This document shows positions 35,280 to 44,876 of a stretch of 64,000 nt of DNA, in pieces (position 1 is the stretch's first letter; each line of letters begins with the position of its first letter). The notes under the pieces were generated by a model. It was not told the DNA's origin. It did no database searches and saw only the letters and a program-made list of their open reading frames with translations. The stretch is from Clostridium algidicarnis DSM 15099 (GTDB taxonomy: Bacteria > Bacillota > Clostridia > Clostridiales > Clostridiaceae): assembly GCF_002934235.1 (NCBI RefSeq), contig NZ_PTIS01000009.1, positions 1 through 64,000 of the forward strand. The letters are read 5' to 3'. A program made the position numbers and the translations under genes.

Positions 35280-35798
35280 ATGAGTAATAAAGAAATGATA
35301 TTATTAGTAGACCAAGATGATAGAGAAATAGGATATGGAGAAAAGGCAGAAGTCCATAAAAAAGGTATTTTCCATAGGGCATTTTCAATATTCATATTTA
35401 ATTCAAAGGGTGAGTTACTCCTTCAAAAGAGAGAAAAGAGTAAGTATCATTCACCAAGTCTTTGGACAAATACTTGTTGTAGTCATCAAAGAATGGGAGA
35501 AGATCTTAATGAAGCTGCACATAGAAGACTTAAAGAAGAATTAGGGTTTGATACTGAACTTGAAGAAATATTCAAATTTTCATATGACATAGAATTTAAT
35601 GAAGATTTACATGAAAATGAATATGATCATGTTTTTATAGGAAAATATGATGGAGATGTAACAATAAATCCAAAAGAAATAGAAGAATCTAAATGGATGG
35701 ATTTAAAGGAGCTCAATAAAGATATAAAAGAGTTTCCTAAAAGATATACTTATTGGTTCAAGCTTTCAATAGGTAGGGTTATTGAACATGTATCTTAA
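35280..35798 (+). CDS. idi: isopentenyl-diphosphate delta-isomerase, type 1
   Basis: Interconverts isopentenyl and dimethylallyl diphosphate for isoprenoid synthesis. A 172-residue Nudix-fold protein. The catalytic Cys lies in LWTNTCCSH (Cys66/67), the active Glu in LHENEYDHVF, and the Nudix-like helix is EAAHRRLKEELGF. It is the metal-dependent type 1 enzyme, whereas many Firmicutes carry the FMN-dependent type 2. AGTGAGG stands rather far (11 bases) from the ATG. It appears monocistronic. Confidence 0.93.
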   Translation: MSNKEMILLVDQDDREIGYGEKAEVHKKGIFHRAFSIFIFNSKGELLLQKREKSKYHSPSLWTNTCCSHQRMGEDLNEAAHRRLKEELGFDTELEEIFKFSYDIEFNEDLHENEYDHVFIGKYDGDVTINPKEIEESKWMDLKELNKDIKEFPKRYTYWFKLSIGRVIEHVS

Positions 35799-35847
35799 TA
35801 TTTATAATAATATTATAAATACCTTATAAATTATATCCTAAGTAATT

Positions 35848-35876
35848 TTGAGTATGAATCTTAATATATGTATATA
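35848..35876 (+). promoter_or_regulatory. predicted promoter of the alanine-racemase-like gene
   Basis: TTGAGT, 17 bases, TATATA (TATAAT two bases later). It lies about 45 bases before the start codon of the next gene. Confidence 0.5.
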
Positions 35877-35919
35877 ATTTACCAAAAGAGTTTAATTGTT
35901 AATGGAGGGAAACTATAAG

Positions 35920-36972
35920 ATGAAATATTTATGGTGTCAGGTGTTTTTAGATAGGCTAGAGGAAAATATAAGTAATATAAGGAAGATGGATGATAAAAAG
36001 ATAATTGCTGTTGTAAAAGGAAATGCTTACGGTTTAGGAATAGAAGGTATAACTGAATTTTTACAAGATAAGATAGATTATTTTGCAGTAGCAGAAATAT
36101 CGGAAGCCAAAAGGGTGGTAGGAGATAAAGAAATATTGTTACTTACCCCACTCATAGATATAGAAGATATTATAAATCCAATGGAAAACGTAATATATAC
36201 TATAGATAATGAAGAAATTTTAGAACAGATACCAAAGGATTTTAGTAATAAGGTACATATATACTTAGATACAGGTATGAATAGAATGGGAATAAAGATA
36301 GGAAGACTTAAATATGTAGTTGAATACATAGAAAACAATTTTCCGAGTATGATATTGGATGGTGTATATACCCATTTACATAATACAAAAAGTAGAAAAG
36401 GTACTTTAAATCAAATAAATATGTTTAAGAATGAAGTAACACCTTTTTTAGATATAATACCTAACATCCACTGCTTAAATTCTAGTGGGTTTTTAAATGA
36501 GGAGTACAAAAATGAGGCAAGTTTCACTAATAATATAAGAGTTGGAAATCTGTTGTATGGTTATGAAGGTAGTGATAAGGGGTTTAAAAAGATATTTTCC
36601 TACAAAGCTAAGGTGATAAATAAGTTTAAAGTTAAAAAGGGCTGTAAAATAGGGTATGGAGAAAAATATAAAGCAAAGGAAGACACTTTGATTGGAATTT
36701 TAGGTATTGGAAATATTGAACATCTAGGATTCAATAAAGATGTTAAGCATAATATTTTTTATGACATTTTAAAGGCATGTTACCATCACTTACGAAAACA
36801 ATACTGCATATTTTGTAATAATAAACCTATTGAAATTATCGGAAAGCCTAATATGAATATGACTATGGTTAATATGAAGGGGGTAGAAGACGAAATTATA
36901 TTTAAAATAGATATCACACCTATATTGGCAGATAGCTCCATAATTAAAGAATATACGTATGATACAAAATAA
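35920..36972 (+). CDS. alanine racemase-family PLP protein
   Basis: A 350-residue fold-type III PLP enzyme. The PLP lysine is Lys33 in AVVKGNAYGLG, the TGMNRMGI and RVGNLLYGYEG segments follow, and a GYG-containing IGYGEKYKA matches the region of the catalytic tyrosine. In place of the usual MDQ(x)MVDV near the C-terminus it has NMNMTMVNM, so the conserved Asp is Asn. It may be an alanine racemase or a racemase for another amino acid. The start at 35920 follows ATGGAGGG; the ATG there is part of the ribosome site. Confidence 0.75.
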   Translation: MKYLWCQVFLDRLEENISNIRKMDDKKIIAVVKGNAYGLGIEGITEFLQDKIDYFAVAEISEAKRVVGDKEILLLTPLIDIEDIINPMENVIYTIDNEEILEQIPKDFSNKVHIYLDTGMNRMGIKIGRLKYVVEYIENNFPSMILDGVYTHLHNTKSRKGTLNQINMFKNEVTPFLDIIPNIHCLNSSGFLNEEYKNEASFTNNIRVGNLLYGYEGSDKGFKKIFSYKAKVINKFKVKKGCKIGYGEKYKAKEDTLIGILGIGNIEHLGFNKDVKHNIFYDILKACYHHLRKQYCIFCNNKPIEIIGKPNMNMTMVNMKGVEDEIIFKIDITPILADSSIIKEYTYDTK

Positions 36973-36981
36973 TAACACGGC

Positions 36982-37007
36982 AAATGTTCGCGCATTGACG
37001 AATATTT
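36982..37007. promoter_or_regulatory. near-perfect dyad upstream of the purine riboswitch
   Basis: AAATGTTCG and CGAATATTT (one mismatch) are separated by eight bases. The CGAA cores recall PurR boxes, but their orientation and spacing differ from the Bacillus arrangement. TTGACG, part of the dyad, and TTGACT at 37029-37034 are candidate -35 boxes for the purine operon. A repressor site is possible; the regulator is not assigned. Confidence 0.35.
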
Positions 37008-37075
37008 AAAATGATATACTAAATAATGTTGACTTACTTTCAAAAGGATGCTAGTCTATATATAGAATTAAATAT

Positions 37076-37148
37076 TAATCCATATAATCTTAGAAATAAG
37101 GTCTGAGAGTTTCTACTGAAAAACCGTAAAGTTTTCTTCTATGGGTAA
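37076..37148 (+). promoter_or_regulatory. purine riboswitch, guanine type
   Basis: The three-way junction is readable. P1 is CCATA/TATGG, P2 is CTTAG/CTGAG with loop AATAAGG, then AGTTTCTAC, and P3 has the CCGTAAA loop. The specificity base before the final TATG is C (TTCTATG), which pairs with guanine or hypoxanthine; adenine riboswitches have T there. It precedes the whole purine operon and should stop transcription when guanine is high. Confidence 0.93.
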
Positions 37149-37221
37149 ATTTAAGGATATAGTTATGACGCGCAGTATATTTTGAACTTAATTTATACAT
37201 TTATAACTATTTCTGTAAGAT

Positions 37222-37267
37222 AAAACATGAAGAAAGGTTTACATATAAGCCGTACTTCATGTTTTTT
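37222..37267 (+). terminator. terminator of the guanine riboswitch
   Basis: AAAACATGAAG (37222-37232) pairs with CTTCATGTTTT (37255-37265), followed by more T. It lies between the aptamer and purL and is the likely off-state structure. About 75 bases separate it from the aptamer. Confidence 0.8.
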
Positions 37268-37314
37268 ATTTGTAAACTATTGGATTTTATGGATTGAAAT
37301 CATAGGGGGATAAG

Positions 37315-40300
37315 ATGAACACTAAAAATATATTTGTAGAAAAGAAATCACAGTATAATCTAGAGGGCAAAAAGCTTTTAGAAGAATTTATAATGATTCT
37401 TAGAATAAATAGTATAGAAGAAGTAAGAATAATTAATGGGTATAGCATAAGAGGTATAAGCGAGGATGTTTATAATAAATCAAAATACACAATTTTTGCA
37501 GAAAAAAATATAGATAATTTATATGAAGACAAATCTTTTATAAATGAAGATTATAACTATATAGGTAGAGAATATCTTAAAGGTCAATTTGATCAAAGAG
37601 CAGATGCCGCAAAGGAGTGCGTAGAGATATTATCTGAGGGAGAGCGTCCTAGTATAAGGTGTTTTAAGATACTAGAAATAAAGGGCTCACTTACAAAAGA
37701 TGAAATACAAAAGATAAAGAAACATTACATAAACCCTGTAGATTCTAAGGAGTTTAATATATTTAAAGATGTAAATTTAAAAGAAGAGAAAGAAGAAAAT
37801 GAAGTTAAAACAGAAAAGGAAATCATCAAAGATTTTATTAATTTAAAAGGAGTGGAATTAGAAGATTTTTATAGAAAATCAAATATGGCTATGACTAGAG
37901 ATGACTTAGGGGTTTGTTTAGAACATTTTAAAAAAGAAAATAGAAATCCTACTTACACAGAAATGGCGGTTATAGATACCTATTGGTCAGATCATTGTAG
38001 ACACACCACCTTCTCTACAGCTATAAAAAATATAGAAATAGAAGATGGAATCTATACAGAGCCAATAAAAATTGCCTTTGATGAATACAAAGAGATGAGG
38101 AACCTTTTAAAAAGAGAAGATAAAGATATAACTATGATGGAAATAGCAACTATAGCTATGAGAGAAATGAAAGAAAAAGGACTTTTAAAGGATTTAGATG
38201 AATCTGATGAAATAAATGCTTGTACAATAAAGGTGGATATAAATACTGAAAATGGTATAGAAAAATATTTAATACTATTCAAAAATGAAACTCATAACCA
38301 TCCTACTGAAATAGAACCCTTTGGCGGAGCAGCTACCTGCCTTGGAGGAGCTATAAGAGATCCTCTTTCAGGAAGGGCTTATGTATACCAGGCAATGAGG
38401 GTTACAGGAAGCGGAGATCCAAGGGGAGATATAGAGAAGACTTTAAAGGGTAAGTTACCACAAAGAACTATAACCTTAGGAGCAGCAAATGGATATAGCT
38501 CTTATGGAAATCAAATAGGAATTGCTACAGGTCAAGTAGAGGAAATTTACCATGAAGGCTTTATTGCGAAAAGAATGGAAATAGGCGCAGTTATAGGTGC
38601 AGCACCCTTTTCAAATGTAATTAGAGAAGAACCTATCTTAGGAGATGTAATAGTTTTATTAGGTGGAAGAACAGGTAGAGATGGATGTGGAGGAGCTACA
38701 GGATCATCTAAAGAGCACACAGAAAACTCTATAGAATACTGTGGAGCAGAGGTTCAAAAGGGTAATGCTCCAGTAGAAAGAAAAATACAAAGATTGTTTA
38801 AAAATCCTAAGGTAAGTAAAATTATAAAAAGATGTAATGATTTTGGAGCTGGTGGGGTATCAGTAGCAATAGGAGAGCTTAGTGAAAGTATAGATATATA
38901 TTTAGATAAAGTTCCTAAAAAATATGAAGGATTACAGGTTACAGAAATAGCCATATCCGAATCTCAAGAAAGAATGGCAGTGGTAGTATCTAATGAAAAT
39001 TTGGAATGTTTTGTGAAGTTTGCCTTAGAAGAAAACTTAGAAGCTACTATGGTGGCTAAAATTACAGATAATAATAGACTAAGAATGCTTTACAAAGATG
39101 AAGTTTTTGTAGATTTAGATAGAAGTTTTTTAGACTCTAATGGAGCTAAAAGTTATGCAGATGTTTTAATTAAAGCTCCAAAAGAAAAGTCGTATTTAGA
39201 TAGTTATAAGCTAGATAACAACCCAAAAGACATATTAGAAGATATTGAAAGTGAAAGGTTTAATCTTAAAGGCGAAGAAAGTTTTAAAGATACATTAATA
39301 GAAGTACTAGAAGATTTAAATATTTGTAGTAAAAAAGGATTAGTTGAAAGATTTGACAGCACTGTAGGAGCTGGCACTGTATTAATGCCTTATGGAGGAT
39401 TATTTGAGAGAACCCCATCAGAAGGAATGGTTAGTAAAATACCACTAACTAAAGGACATTCAGACTCTGTAAGTTTAATGACCTTTGGCTATAATCCAAA
39501 AATTTCAGAGTGGAGTCCTTTCCATGGAGCTTACTTTGCTGTTATAGAATCTGTAGCTAAGATTGTAGCTTTAGGAGGAGATTATAAAAATATTAAATTA
39601 ACTCTTCAAGAGTATTTTGAAAAGCTTTATGAGGACAAGGTAAGATGGGGTAAACCATTTTCAGCTTTGCTTGGAGCTTTATATGCCCAGAAACAACTAG
39701 GAATAGCAGCTATTGGTGGAAAAGATAGTATGTCAGGAACCTTTGAAGATATAAGCGTTCCACCTACTCTTGTAAGCTTTGCAGTAGATATAGAACCACA
39801 TTATAAAAGCGTTATATCTCAAAATTTTAAACAAACCAGTAGCAAGGTGATTTTAATAAAGACTCCTATGAGTAAAGATAAAACTTTAAACATAGAAGCC
39901 CTTAAAAATAATTTTGAAAGCATTAAAAAGCTTAATGATAAAAATTTAATATTATCAGCTATGAGCGTTAAGCAAGGTGGAGCATTAGAGGCTATTTGTA
40001 AGATGAGTTTTGGAAATGAGATAGGAGTAAAAATTCAAGATATAAGTAAAGAAGAATTACTTCAAAAGTCTTATGGATCTATAGTTATTGAAGTTAAAGA
40101 TGATAAAGAGGCATTTAAGATTTTAGACTCTGATAATTGCAAGGTTATAGGAATAACTATGGATAATAGTAGTATAGAAGGTTTTGGAGAAAAGATAAGT
40201 TTAAAAGATTTAATTAAACACTGGGAGAGCCCTCTTGAAAGTATATTTGAGACTAAGACAAAAAAAGAAGAATTATTTGAGGGTTGTTTCAAAGAAAAAA

Positions 40301-41166
40301 GCAGTGCGGCTAATGTAAAAGATAATAAGTACACTAAAACTTATAATAGCTTAAATATTTCAGTTCCAAAACCTAGAGTATTTATACCAGTATTCCCTGG
40401 TACTAATTGTGAAGAAGATTCAAGAAATGCATTTGAAAAGGCAGGGGCTATAGTAAATGAAAGAGTTTTTAAAAACATTACTGAAGGCTTAATAAAAGAG
40501 TCAATAAAAGAAATGACAAAAGAAATAAAACAATGTGAAATAATAATGATTCCAGGGGGCTTTAGTGCAGGAGATGAACCTGAAGGGTCCGGAAAGTTTA
40601 TATCCACTGTATTTAGGAATCCTTATATAAAAGAGGCGGTAATGGAACTTTTAAATAAAAGAGATGGATTAATGATTGGTATTTGCAACGGATTTCAAGC
40701 ACTTATAAAGCTAGGTCTTGTACCTTATGGTGAAATACTAGATATAGAAGAAAATATGCCAACTTTAACCTATAACAGTATAGGAAGACACGTATCTACT
40801 ATGGTAAGAACAAAGATAGTATCAAATAATTCACCATGGTTACAAGAGACAAAAATAGGGGACATCCATACATTACCGGTATCTCATGGAGAAGGAAGAT
40901 TTGTAGCACCTAGAAAAGTAATAGAAGATTTATTTAAAAACGGGCAAGTGGCCACACAATATGTAGATAGACTTGGTAACCCATCTATGGAAATGAACTA
41001 TAATCCTAATGGATCTTTAGGGGCTATAGAAGGAATACTAAGTCCTGATGGAAGAGTTTTTGGTAAGATGGCTCATAGTGAGAGAATAGGTGAAGGGCTT
41101 TATAAAAATATAGAAGGAAATATGGACCAAAAGATATTTAAATCCGGAGTTAATTACTTTAAATAA
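37315..41166 (+). CDS. purL: phosphoribosylformylglycinamidine synthase, single chain
   Basis: Makes FGAM from FGAR, ATP and glutamine, step 4 of IMP synthesis. At 1283 residues it is the large single-chain form, with N-terminal, two AIRS-like synthetase halves (HCRHTTFS, NETHNHPTEIEPFGGAAT, GGKDSMSGTFED) and a C-terminal glutaminase (GICNGFQALIKLG with the nucleophile Cys; SHGEGRFVAP). No purS or purQ is therefore needed. AGGGGG precedes the ATG. First gene of the purine operon. Confidence 0.97.
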   Translation: MNTKNIFVEKKSQYNLEGKKLLEEFIMILRINSIEEVRIINGYSIRGISEDVYNKSKYTIFAEKNIDNLYEDKSFINEDYNYIGREYLKGQFDQRADAAKECVEILSEGERPSIRCFKILEIKGSLTKDEIQKIKKHYINPVDSKEFNIFKDVNLKEEKEENEVKTEKEIIKDFINLKGVELEDFYRKSNMAMTRDDLGVCLEHFKKENRNPTYTEMAVIDTYWSDHCRHTTFSTAIKNIEIEDGIYTEPIKIAFDEYKEMRNLLKREDKDITMMEIATIAMREMKEKGLLKDLDESDEINACTIKVDINTENGIEKYLILFKNETHNHPTEIEPFGGAATCLGGAIRDPLSGRAYVYQAMRVTGSGDPRGDIEKTLKGKLPQRTITLGAANGYSSYGNQIGIATGQVEEIYHEGFIAKRMEIGAVIGAAPFSNVIREEPILGDVIVLLGGRTGRDGCGGATGSSKEHTENSIEYCGAEVQKGNAPVERKIQRLFKNPKVSKIIKRCNDFGAGGVSVAIGELSESIDIYLDKVPKKYEGLQVTEIAISESQERMAVVVSNENLECFVKFALEENLEATMVAKITDNNRLRMLYKDEVFVDLDRSFLDSNGAKSYADVLIKAPKEKSYLDSYKLDNNPKDILEDIESERFNLKGEESFKDTLIEVLEDLNICSKKGLVERFDSTVGAGTVLMPYGGLFERTPSEGMVSKIPLTKGHSDSVSLMTFGYNPKISEWSPFHGAYFAVIESVAKIVALGGDYKNIKLTLQEYFEKLYEDKVRWGKPFSALLGALYAQKQLGIAAIGGKDSMSGTFEDISVPPTLVSFAVDIEPHYKSVISQNFKQTSSKVILIKTPMSKDKTLNIEALKNNFESIKKLNDKNLILSAMSVKQGGALEAICKMSFGNEIGVKIQDISKEELLQKSYGSIVIEVKDDKEAFKILDSDNCKVIGITMDNSSIEGFGEKISLKDLIKHWESPLESIFETKTKKEELFEGCFKEKSSAANVKDNKYTKTYNSLNISVPKPRVFIPVFPGTNCEEDSRNAFEKAGAIVNERVFKNITEGLIKESIKEMTKEIKQCEIIMIPGGFSAGDEPEGSGKFISTVFRNPYIKEAVMELLNKRDGLMIGICNGFQALIKLGLVPYGEILDIEENMPTLTYNSIGRHVSTMVRTKIVSNNSPWLQETKIGDIHTLPVSHGEGRFVAPRKVIEDLFKNGQVATQYVDRLGNPSMEMNYNPNGSLGAIEGILSPDGRVFGKMAHSERIGEGLYKNIEGNMDQKIFKSGVNYFK

Positions 41167-41185
41167 AAGATAGGGGTGTTTATAG

Positions 41186-41665
41186 ATGAAAGTGGCAATT
41201 ATATTTGGAAGTAAATCAGACAAAGAAATAATGAGGGGAGCTGTTACTGCATTAGAAGAGATTGGAATAGAATATAAGGCATTTATCTTATCTGCTCATA
41301 GGGTACCAGAAAAGCTTTTAGAAGTTATTAAAGATTTAGAAAAAGAAGACTTTCAATGCATAATAGCTGGAGCAGGCCTTGCTGCCCATCTTCCAGGAGT
41401 TATAGCATCCCATAGCATTTTGCCGGTAATAGGGGTGCCAATAAATGCAGCTTTAGGTGGACAAGATTCTTTGTATTCTATAGTACAGATGCCTAAAGGA
41501 ATACCTGTAGCCACTGTTGGAATTAATAATAGCTATAATGCAGGCATACTTGCAGCACAAATTCTTTCTATAAAATATCCAAAGGTAAAAGAAAGTCTTA
41601 ATAAATATAGAAAAGACATGAAGGAAAAATTTATAAACGATAATAAAGAAGGGGTGGAGTGGTAA
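41186..41665 (+). CDS. purE: N5-carboxyaminoimidazole ribonucleotide mutase
   Basis: Rearranges N5-CAIR to CAIR. A 159-residue class I enzyme with [19 protein letters not shown] (catalytic His) and [20 protein letters not shown]. Class I PurE normally needs PurK to make N5-CAIR, but purK is not in this operon. Its stop overlaps the purC ATG by one base. Confidence 0.95.
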   Translation: MKVAIIFGSKSDKEIMRGAVTALEEIGIEYKAFILSAHRVPEKLLEVIKDLEKEDFQCIIAGAGLAAHLPGVIASHSILPVIGVPINAALGGQDSLYSIVQMPKGIPVATVGINNSYNAGILAAQILSIKYPKVKESLNKYRKDMKEKFINDNKEGVEW

Positions 41666-42366
41666 TGAGTAGAGAATTTTTATATGAAGGAAAAGCTAAA
41701 AGGGTTTATCAAGATGAAAAGGAAGATCAAGTGGTGATTTATTACAAAGATGATGCTACTGCTTTTAATGGGGAGAAGAAGGGCGAAATTCAAAGCAAAG
41801 GGGTTTTAAATAATAGTATATCCTCAAAGTTATTTGAGCTTCTACAAAGTAAAGGAATAAAAACTCATTATATAAAAACTATTAGTGAAAGAGAACAAAT
41901 TTGCTTAAAGGTTGATATAGTGCCTTTAGAAGTTATAGTAAGAAATGTAGCGGCTGGAAGCATGGCTAAGAGACTTGGTGTAAAAGAAGGAACAAAGCTT
42001 GAAACTACAGTTTATGAAATTTGTTATAAAGATGACGATTTAGGAGATCCGCTTATAAATGATTATCATGCTGTAGCTCTAGGTCTTACAACCTTTGATG
42101 AACTTAAAAAGATATATGAAATTACTAGAAATATAAATGATATATTAAAGGACTTTTTCTTAAAGCAAGGTATAGATTTAATAGATTTTAAATTAGAATT
42201 TGGGAGATACAAAGGAGAGATACTTCTAGCAGATGAAATCTCACCAGATACTTGTAGGTTCTGGGACAGTAAAACTAAAGAAAAGCTTGATAAAGATAGA
42301 TTTAGAAGAGATCTTGGAAATGTTACAGAGGCTTATGTAGAGATATTAAAAAGAATAAATAAATAG
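41665..42366 (+). CDS. purC: phosphoribosylaminoimidazole-succinocarboxamide synthase
   Basis: Joins CAIR and aspartate to SAICAR. It has 233 residues with [29 protein letters not shown] and [14 protein letters not shown]. The start is the ATG at 41665, overlapping the purE stop as TAATG; the GTG at 41659 is upstream of that. GGGTGGAG is the ribosome site. PurB, needed for the next step, is not in the window. Confidence 0.96.
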   Translation: MSREFLYEGKAKRVYQDEKEDQVVIYYKDDATAFNGEKKGEIQSKGVLNNSISSKLFELLQSKGIKTHYIKTISEREQICLKVDIVPLEVIVRNVAAGSMAKRLGVKEGTKLETTVYEICYKDDDLGDPLINDYHAVALGLTTFDELKKIYEITRNINDILKDFFLKQGIDLIDFKLEFGRYKGEILLADEISPDTCRFWDSKTKEKLDKDRFRRDLGNVTEAYVEILKRINK

Positions 42367-42415
42367 TTTTAATAAAAGATATTTAAAAATATAAAGGGCA
42401 AGTTATAAGGGTATT

Positions 42416-42441
42416 GGTATATTTAAAGATTTAAACATACC
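42416..42441 (+). other. hairpin just before the purF ribosome site
   Basis: GGTATATTTAA and TTAAACATACC pair with one A-C mismatch around a four-base loop. It ends five bases before GGAGGGG. It could affect purF translation or mark an RNA-processing site in the purC-purF gap, which is the longest in the operon. Confidence 0.45.
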
Positions 42442-42463
42442 TTATGGAGGGGAAGATCTAATT

Positions 42464-43870
42464 ATGATAGAAGAAATAAAAGACAAGTTTAAAGAGGAGT
42501 GTGGCGTTTTTGGGGTATACTCTAAAAGCTCTTTAGATGTTGCAAAGGTTACTTATTATGGATTATATGCACTTCAACATAGAGGTCAAGAAAGTGCAGG
42601 CATAGCTGTTAGTGATGGTAAGAATATGAATATTCATAAAAGTATGGGGCTTGTATCCGAAGCTTTTGATGAAAAGTCTTTATCTTCACTTAAGGGGAAT
42701 GCTTCTATAGGTCATGTAAGATACTCTACTACAGGTTCTAGCAATATAATAAATGCTCAGCCAATACTAACTAATTGTAAGTTTGGATCTATGGCCATAG
42801 CTCACAATGGAAATTTAGTAAATGCAGAGGTTATAAAAGAATTATTAGAAGATGGAGGAAACATCTTTCAGACATCTATTGATTCAGAAGTAGTATTAAG
42901 TTTAATTGCAAGAGCTTATAAAAAGGGTATAGGTAAGGCGGTTATATCAGCAGTTCAAGCTATAAAAGGATCCTTTGCTATGGTTATTTTAACTGAGGAT
43001 AAATTGATTGGGGTTAGGGATCCTAATGGTATTAGACCTTTATGCCTTGGAAAGCTTGAGGACAGCTATATTTTATCTTCTGAAAGCTGTGCCTTTGATA
43101 CGGTAGGTGCGGAATTTGTTAGAGATATAAGGCCTGGTGAAATAGTAATAATTGGAGAAGACGGAATAGAAAGTATAAGTTATTCAGAAAAGATAAAGTC
43201 AAAGGTATGCGCTTTTGAATATATATACTTTGCAAGACCTGATAGTGTTATAGATGGTATAAGTGTATATGAGTCTAGAAGAAAAGCTGGAGAAATATTA
43301 TTTGAAGAGTGTCCTGTAGAGGCAGACATAGTTGTAGGTGTTCCAGATTCAGGACTTGCAGCTGCAGTAGGATTTTCAAAGGCCTCATCTATACCCTTTG
43401 GTATAGGATTTATTAAAAATAGATATGTTGGAAGATCCTTTATAGCACCTTCAAAAGAAATGAGAGAAAGAATTGTTTCATTAAAACTTAATCCTTTAAA
43501 AGAAAATATTAAGGGGAAGAGAGTGGTACTTGTAGATGATTCTATAGTTAGGGGCACTACTAGTAAAATACTAGTAGAAATGCTAAGACGAGCAGGGGCT
43601 AAGGAAGTTCATTTTAGAGTTTCATCTCCAGTGGTTAAATATCCATGTTATTTTGGTATAGATACACCTTATAGAAAGGATCTTATAGGCGCAAATCTTA
43701 CCATAGAGGAAATAAGAAAAAAAATAGGAGCTGACAGCTTAGGCTACATAAGTGAAGAAGGAGTAGTAAAGTCCTTTGGTGAAAAGGAAGGGTTTTGTCT
43801 TGGGTGCTTTAGTGGTATCTACCCTGTAGATACACCTATAGAAACCGCAAAAGATTATCTTGAAAGGTAG
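42464..43870 (+). CDS. purF: amidophosphoribosyltransferase
   Basis: First committed step: PRPP plus glutamine to phosphoribosylamine. It has 468 residues. A 12-residue propeptide precedes the N-terminal nucleophile Cys13 (EECGVFGVY). The PRPP loop is VVLVDDSIVRGTTS. The four cysteines expected to hold the Bacillus-type [4Fe-4S] cluster are visible: VCAFEYIYF, YPCYFG and the CLGC pair near the C-terminus. It should thus be matured by cleavage and be oxygen-sensitive. Confidence 0.96.
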   Translation: MIEEIKDKFKEECGVFGVYSKSSLDVAKVTYYGLYALQHRGQESAGIAVSDGKNMNIHKSMGLVSEAFDEKSLSSLKGNASIGHVRYSTTGSSNIINAQPILTNCKFGSMAIAHNGNLVNAEVIKELLEDGGNIFQTSIDSEVVLSLIARAYKKGIGKAVISAVQAIKGSFAMVILTEDKLIGVRDPNGIRPLCLGKLEDSYILSSESCAFDTVGAEFVRDIRPGEIVIIGEDGIESISYSEKIKSKVCAFEYIYFARPDSVIDGISVYESRRKAGEILFEECPVEADIVVGVPDSGLAAAVGFSKASSIPFGIGFIKNRYVGRSFIAPSKEMRERIVSLKLNPLKENIKGKRVVLVDDSIVRGTTSKILVEMLRRAGAKEVHFRVSSPVVKYPCYFGIDTPYRKDLIGANLTIEEIRKKIGADSLGYISEEGVVKSFGEKEGFCLGCFSGIYPVDTPIETAKDYLER

Positions 43871-43877
43871 TGTTTTT

Positions 43878-44876
43878 ATGATCACATATAAAGAAGCAGG
43901 AGTAAATATAAAGGAGGGTTATGAGGCAGTAAAAAAGATAAAGTCTCATGCTAAGAAAACTATGAGTAGTTTAGTTTTAAATAGTATAGGTAGCTTTGCA
44001 TCTATGGTTGAAATTCCGAAAGGGTATAAAAATCCTGTAATAGTTTCAGGAACAGATGGGGTTGGAACAAAGCTAGAAATAGCTTTTGCTATGAATAAAT
44101 ATGACACTTTTGGTATAGATTGTGTGGCTATGTGTGTTAATGATATTTTATGCCACGGAGCAAAGCCTTTATTATTTTTAGACTACATAGCTTGTGGAAA
44201 GCTAAATGCTAACGTAGCTTCCGATATAGTTAAAGGAGTATCTGATGGTTGCTTAATTTCTGGATGTTCCTTAGTTGGAGGAGAAACAGCTGAGATGCCA
44301 GGGTTTTATAAGGATGGAGAATATGATATTGCTGGATTTTCTGTAGGGGTTGTAGAAAAGGATAAAATAATAAATGGAAAAGATATAAAGGAAGGTGATG
44401 CTCTAATAGGAATATCATCTTCAGGACCACATAGCAATGGTTATTCACTTATAAGAAAGATTGTAGATAATCTTGAAGTAGAGTTAGAAGGAGAAAAGTT
44501 AGGGGATATTTTATTAACACCTACAAAAATATATGTAAAGCCAGTACTTAAGATCCTAGAAAAATTTGAAATTAAAGGTATGGCTCATATAACTGGTGGT
44601 GGATTTGTTGAAAATATTCCAAGAATGATTCCAAAGGGATATTCAGCTAAGATAAATAAAAACAGCTATGAAATCCCAGCTATATTTAAATATTTAATGG
44701 AAAAAGGTGTAGATGAAGAGCATGCTTACAATACATTTAATATGGGAATAGGTTTTATATTATGTGTAGAAGATAATTTAAAAGAAAAGGTAGTTAAAGA
44801 ATTGTCTTTGATGGGAGAAAAGGCTTATGTGATAGGGTCTATTATTTCTGGAGGTGATGGGATTTGCTTAGAATAG
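43878..44876 (+). CDS. purM: phosphoribosylformylglycinamidine cyclo-ligase (AIR synthetase)
   Basis: Closes FGAM to AIR with ATP. It has 332 residues with MITYKEAGVNIKEGYEAV, VSGTDGVGTKLEIA, MCVNDILCHGAKPLLFLDY and GGETAEMPGFY. The start at 43878 is seven bases after the purF stop, behind GAAAGG. Its end overlaps purN by 13 bases. Confidence 0.96.
   Translation: MITYKEAGVNIKEGYEAVKKIKSHAKKTMSSLVLNSIGSFASMVEIPKGYKNPVIVSGTDGVGTKLEIAFAMNKYDTFGIDCVAMCVNDILCHGAKPLLFLDYIACGKLNANVASDIVKGVSDGCLISGCSLVGGETAEMPGFYKDGEYDIAGFSVGVVEKDKIINGKDIKEGDALIGISSSGPHSNGYSLIRKIVDNLEVELEGEKLGDILLTPTKIYVKPVLKILEKFEIKGMAHITGGGFVENIPRMIPKGYSAKINKNSYEIPAIFKYLMEKGVDEEHAYNTFNMGIGFILCVEDNLKEKVVKELSLMGEKAYVIGSIISGGDGICLE

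Noticed and set aside
37076-37148. Adenine riboswitch
   Set aside because: The base before the final TATG is C rather than T, and the operon is purine biosynthesis, so guanine type is better supported.
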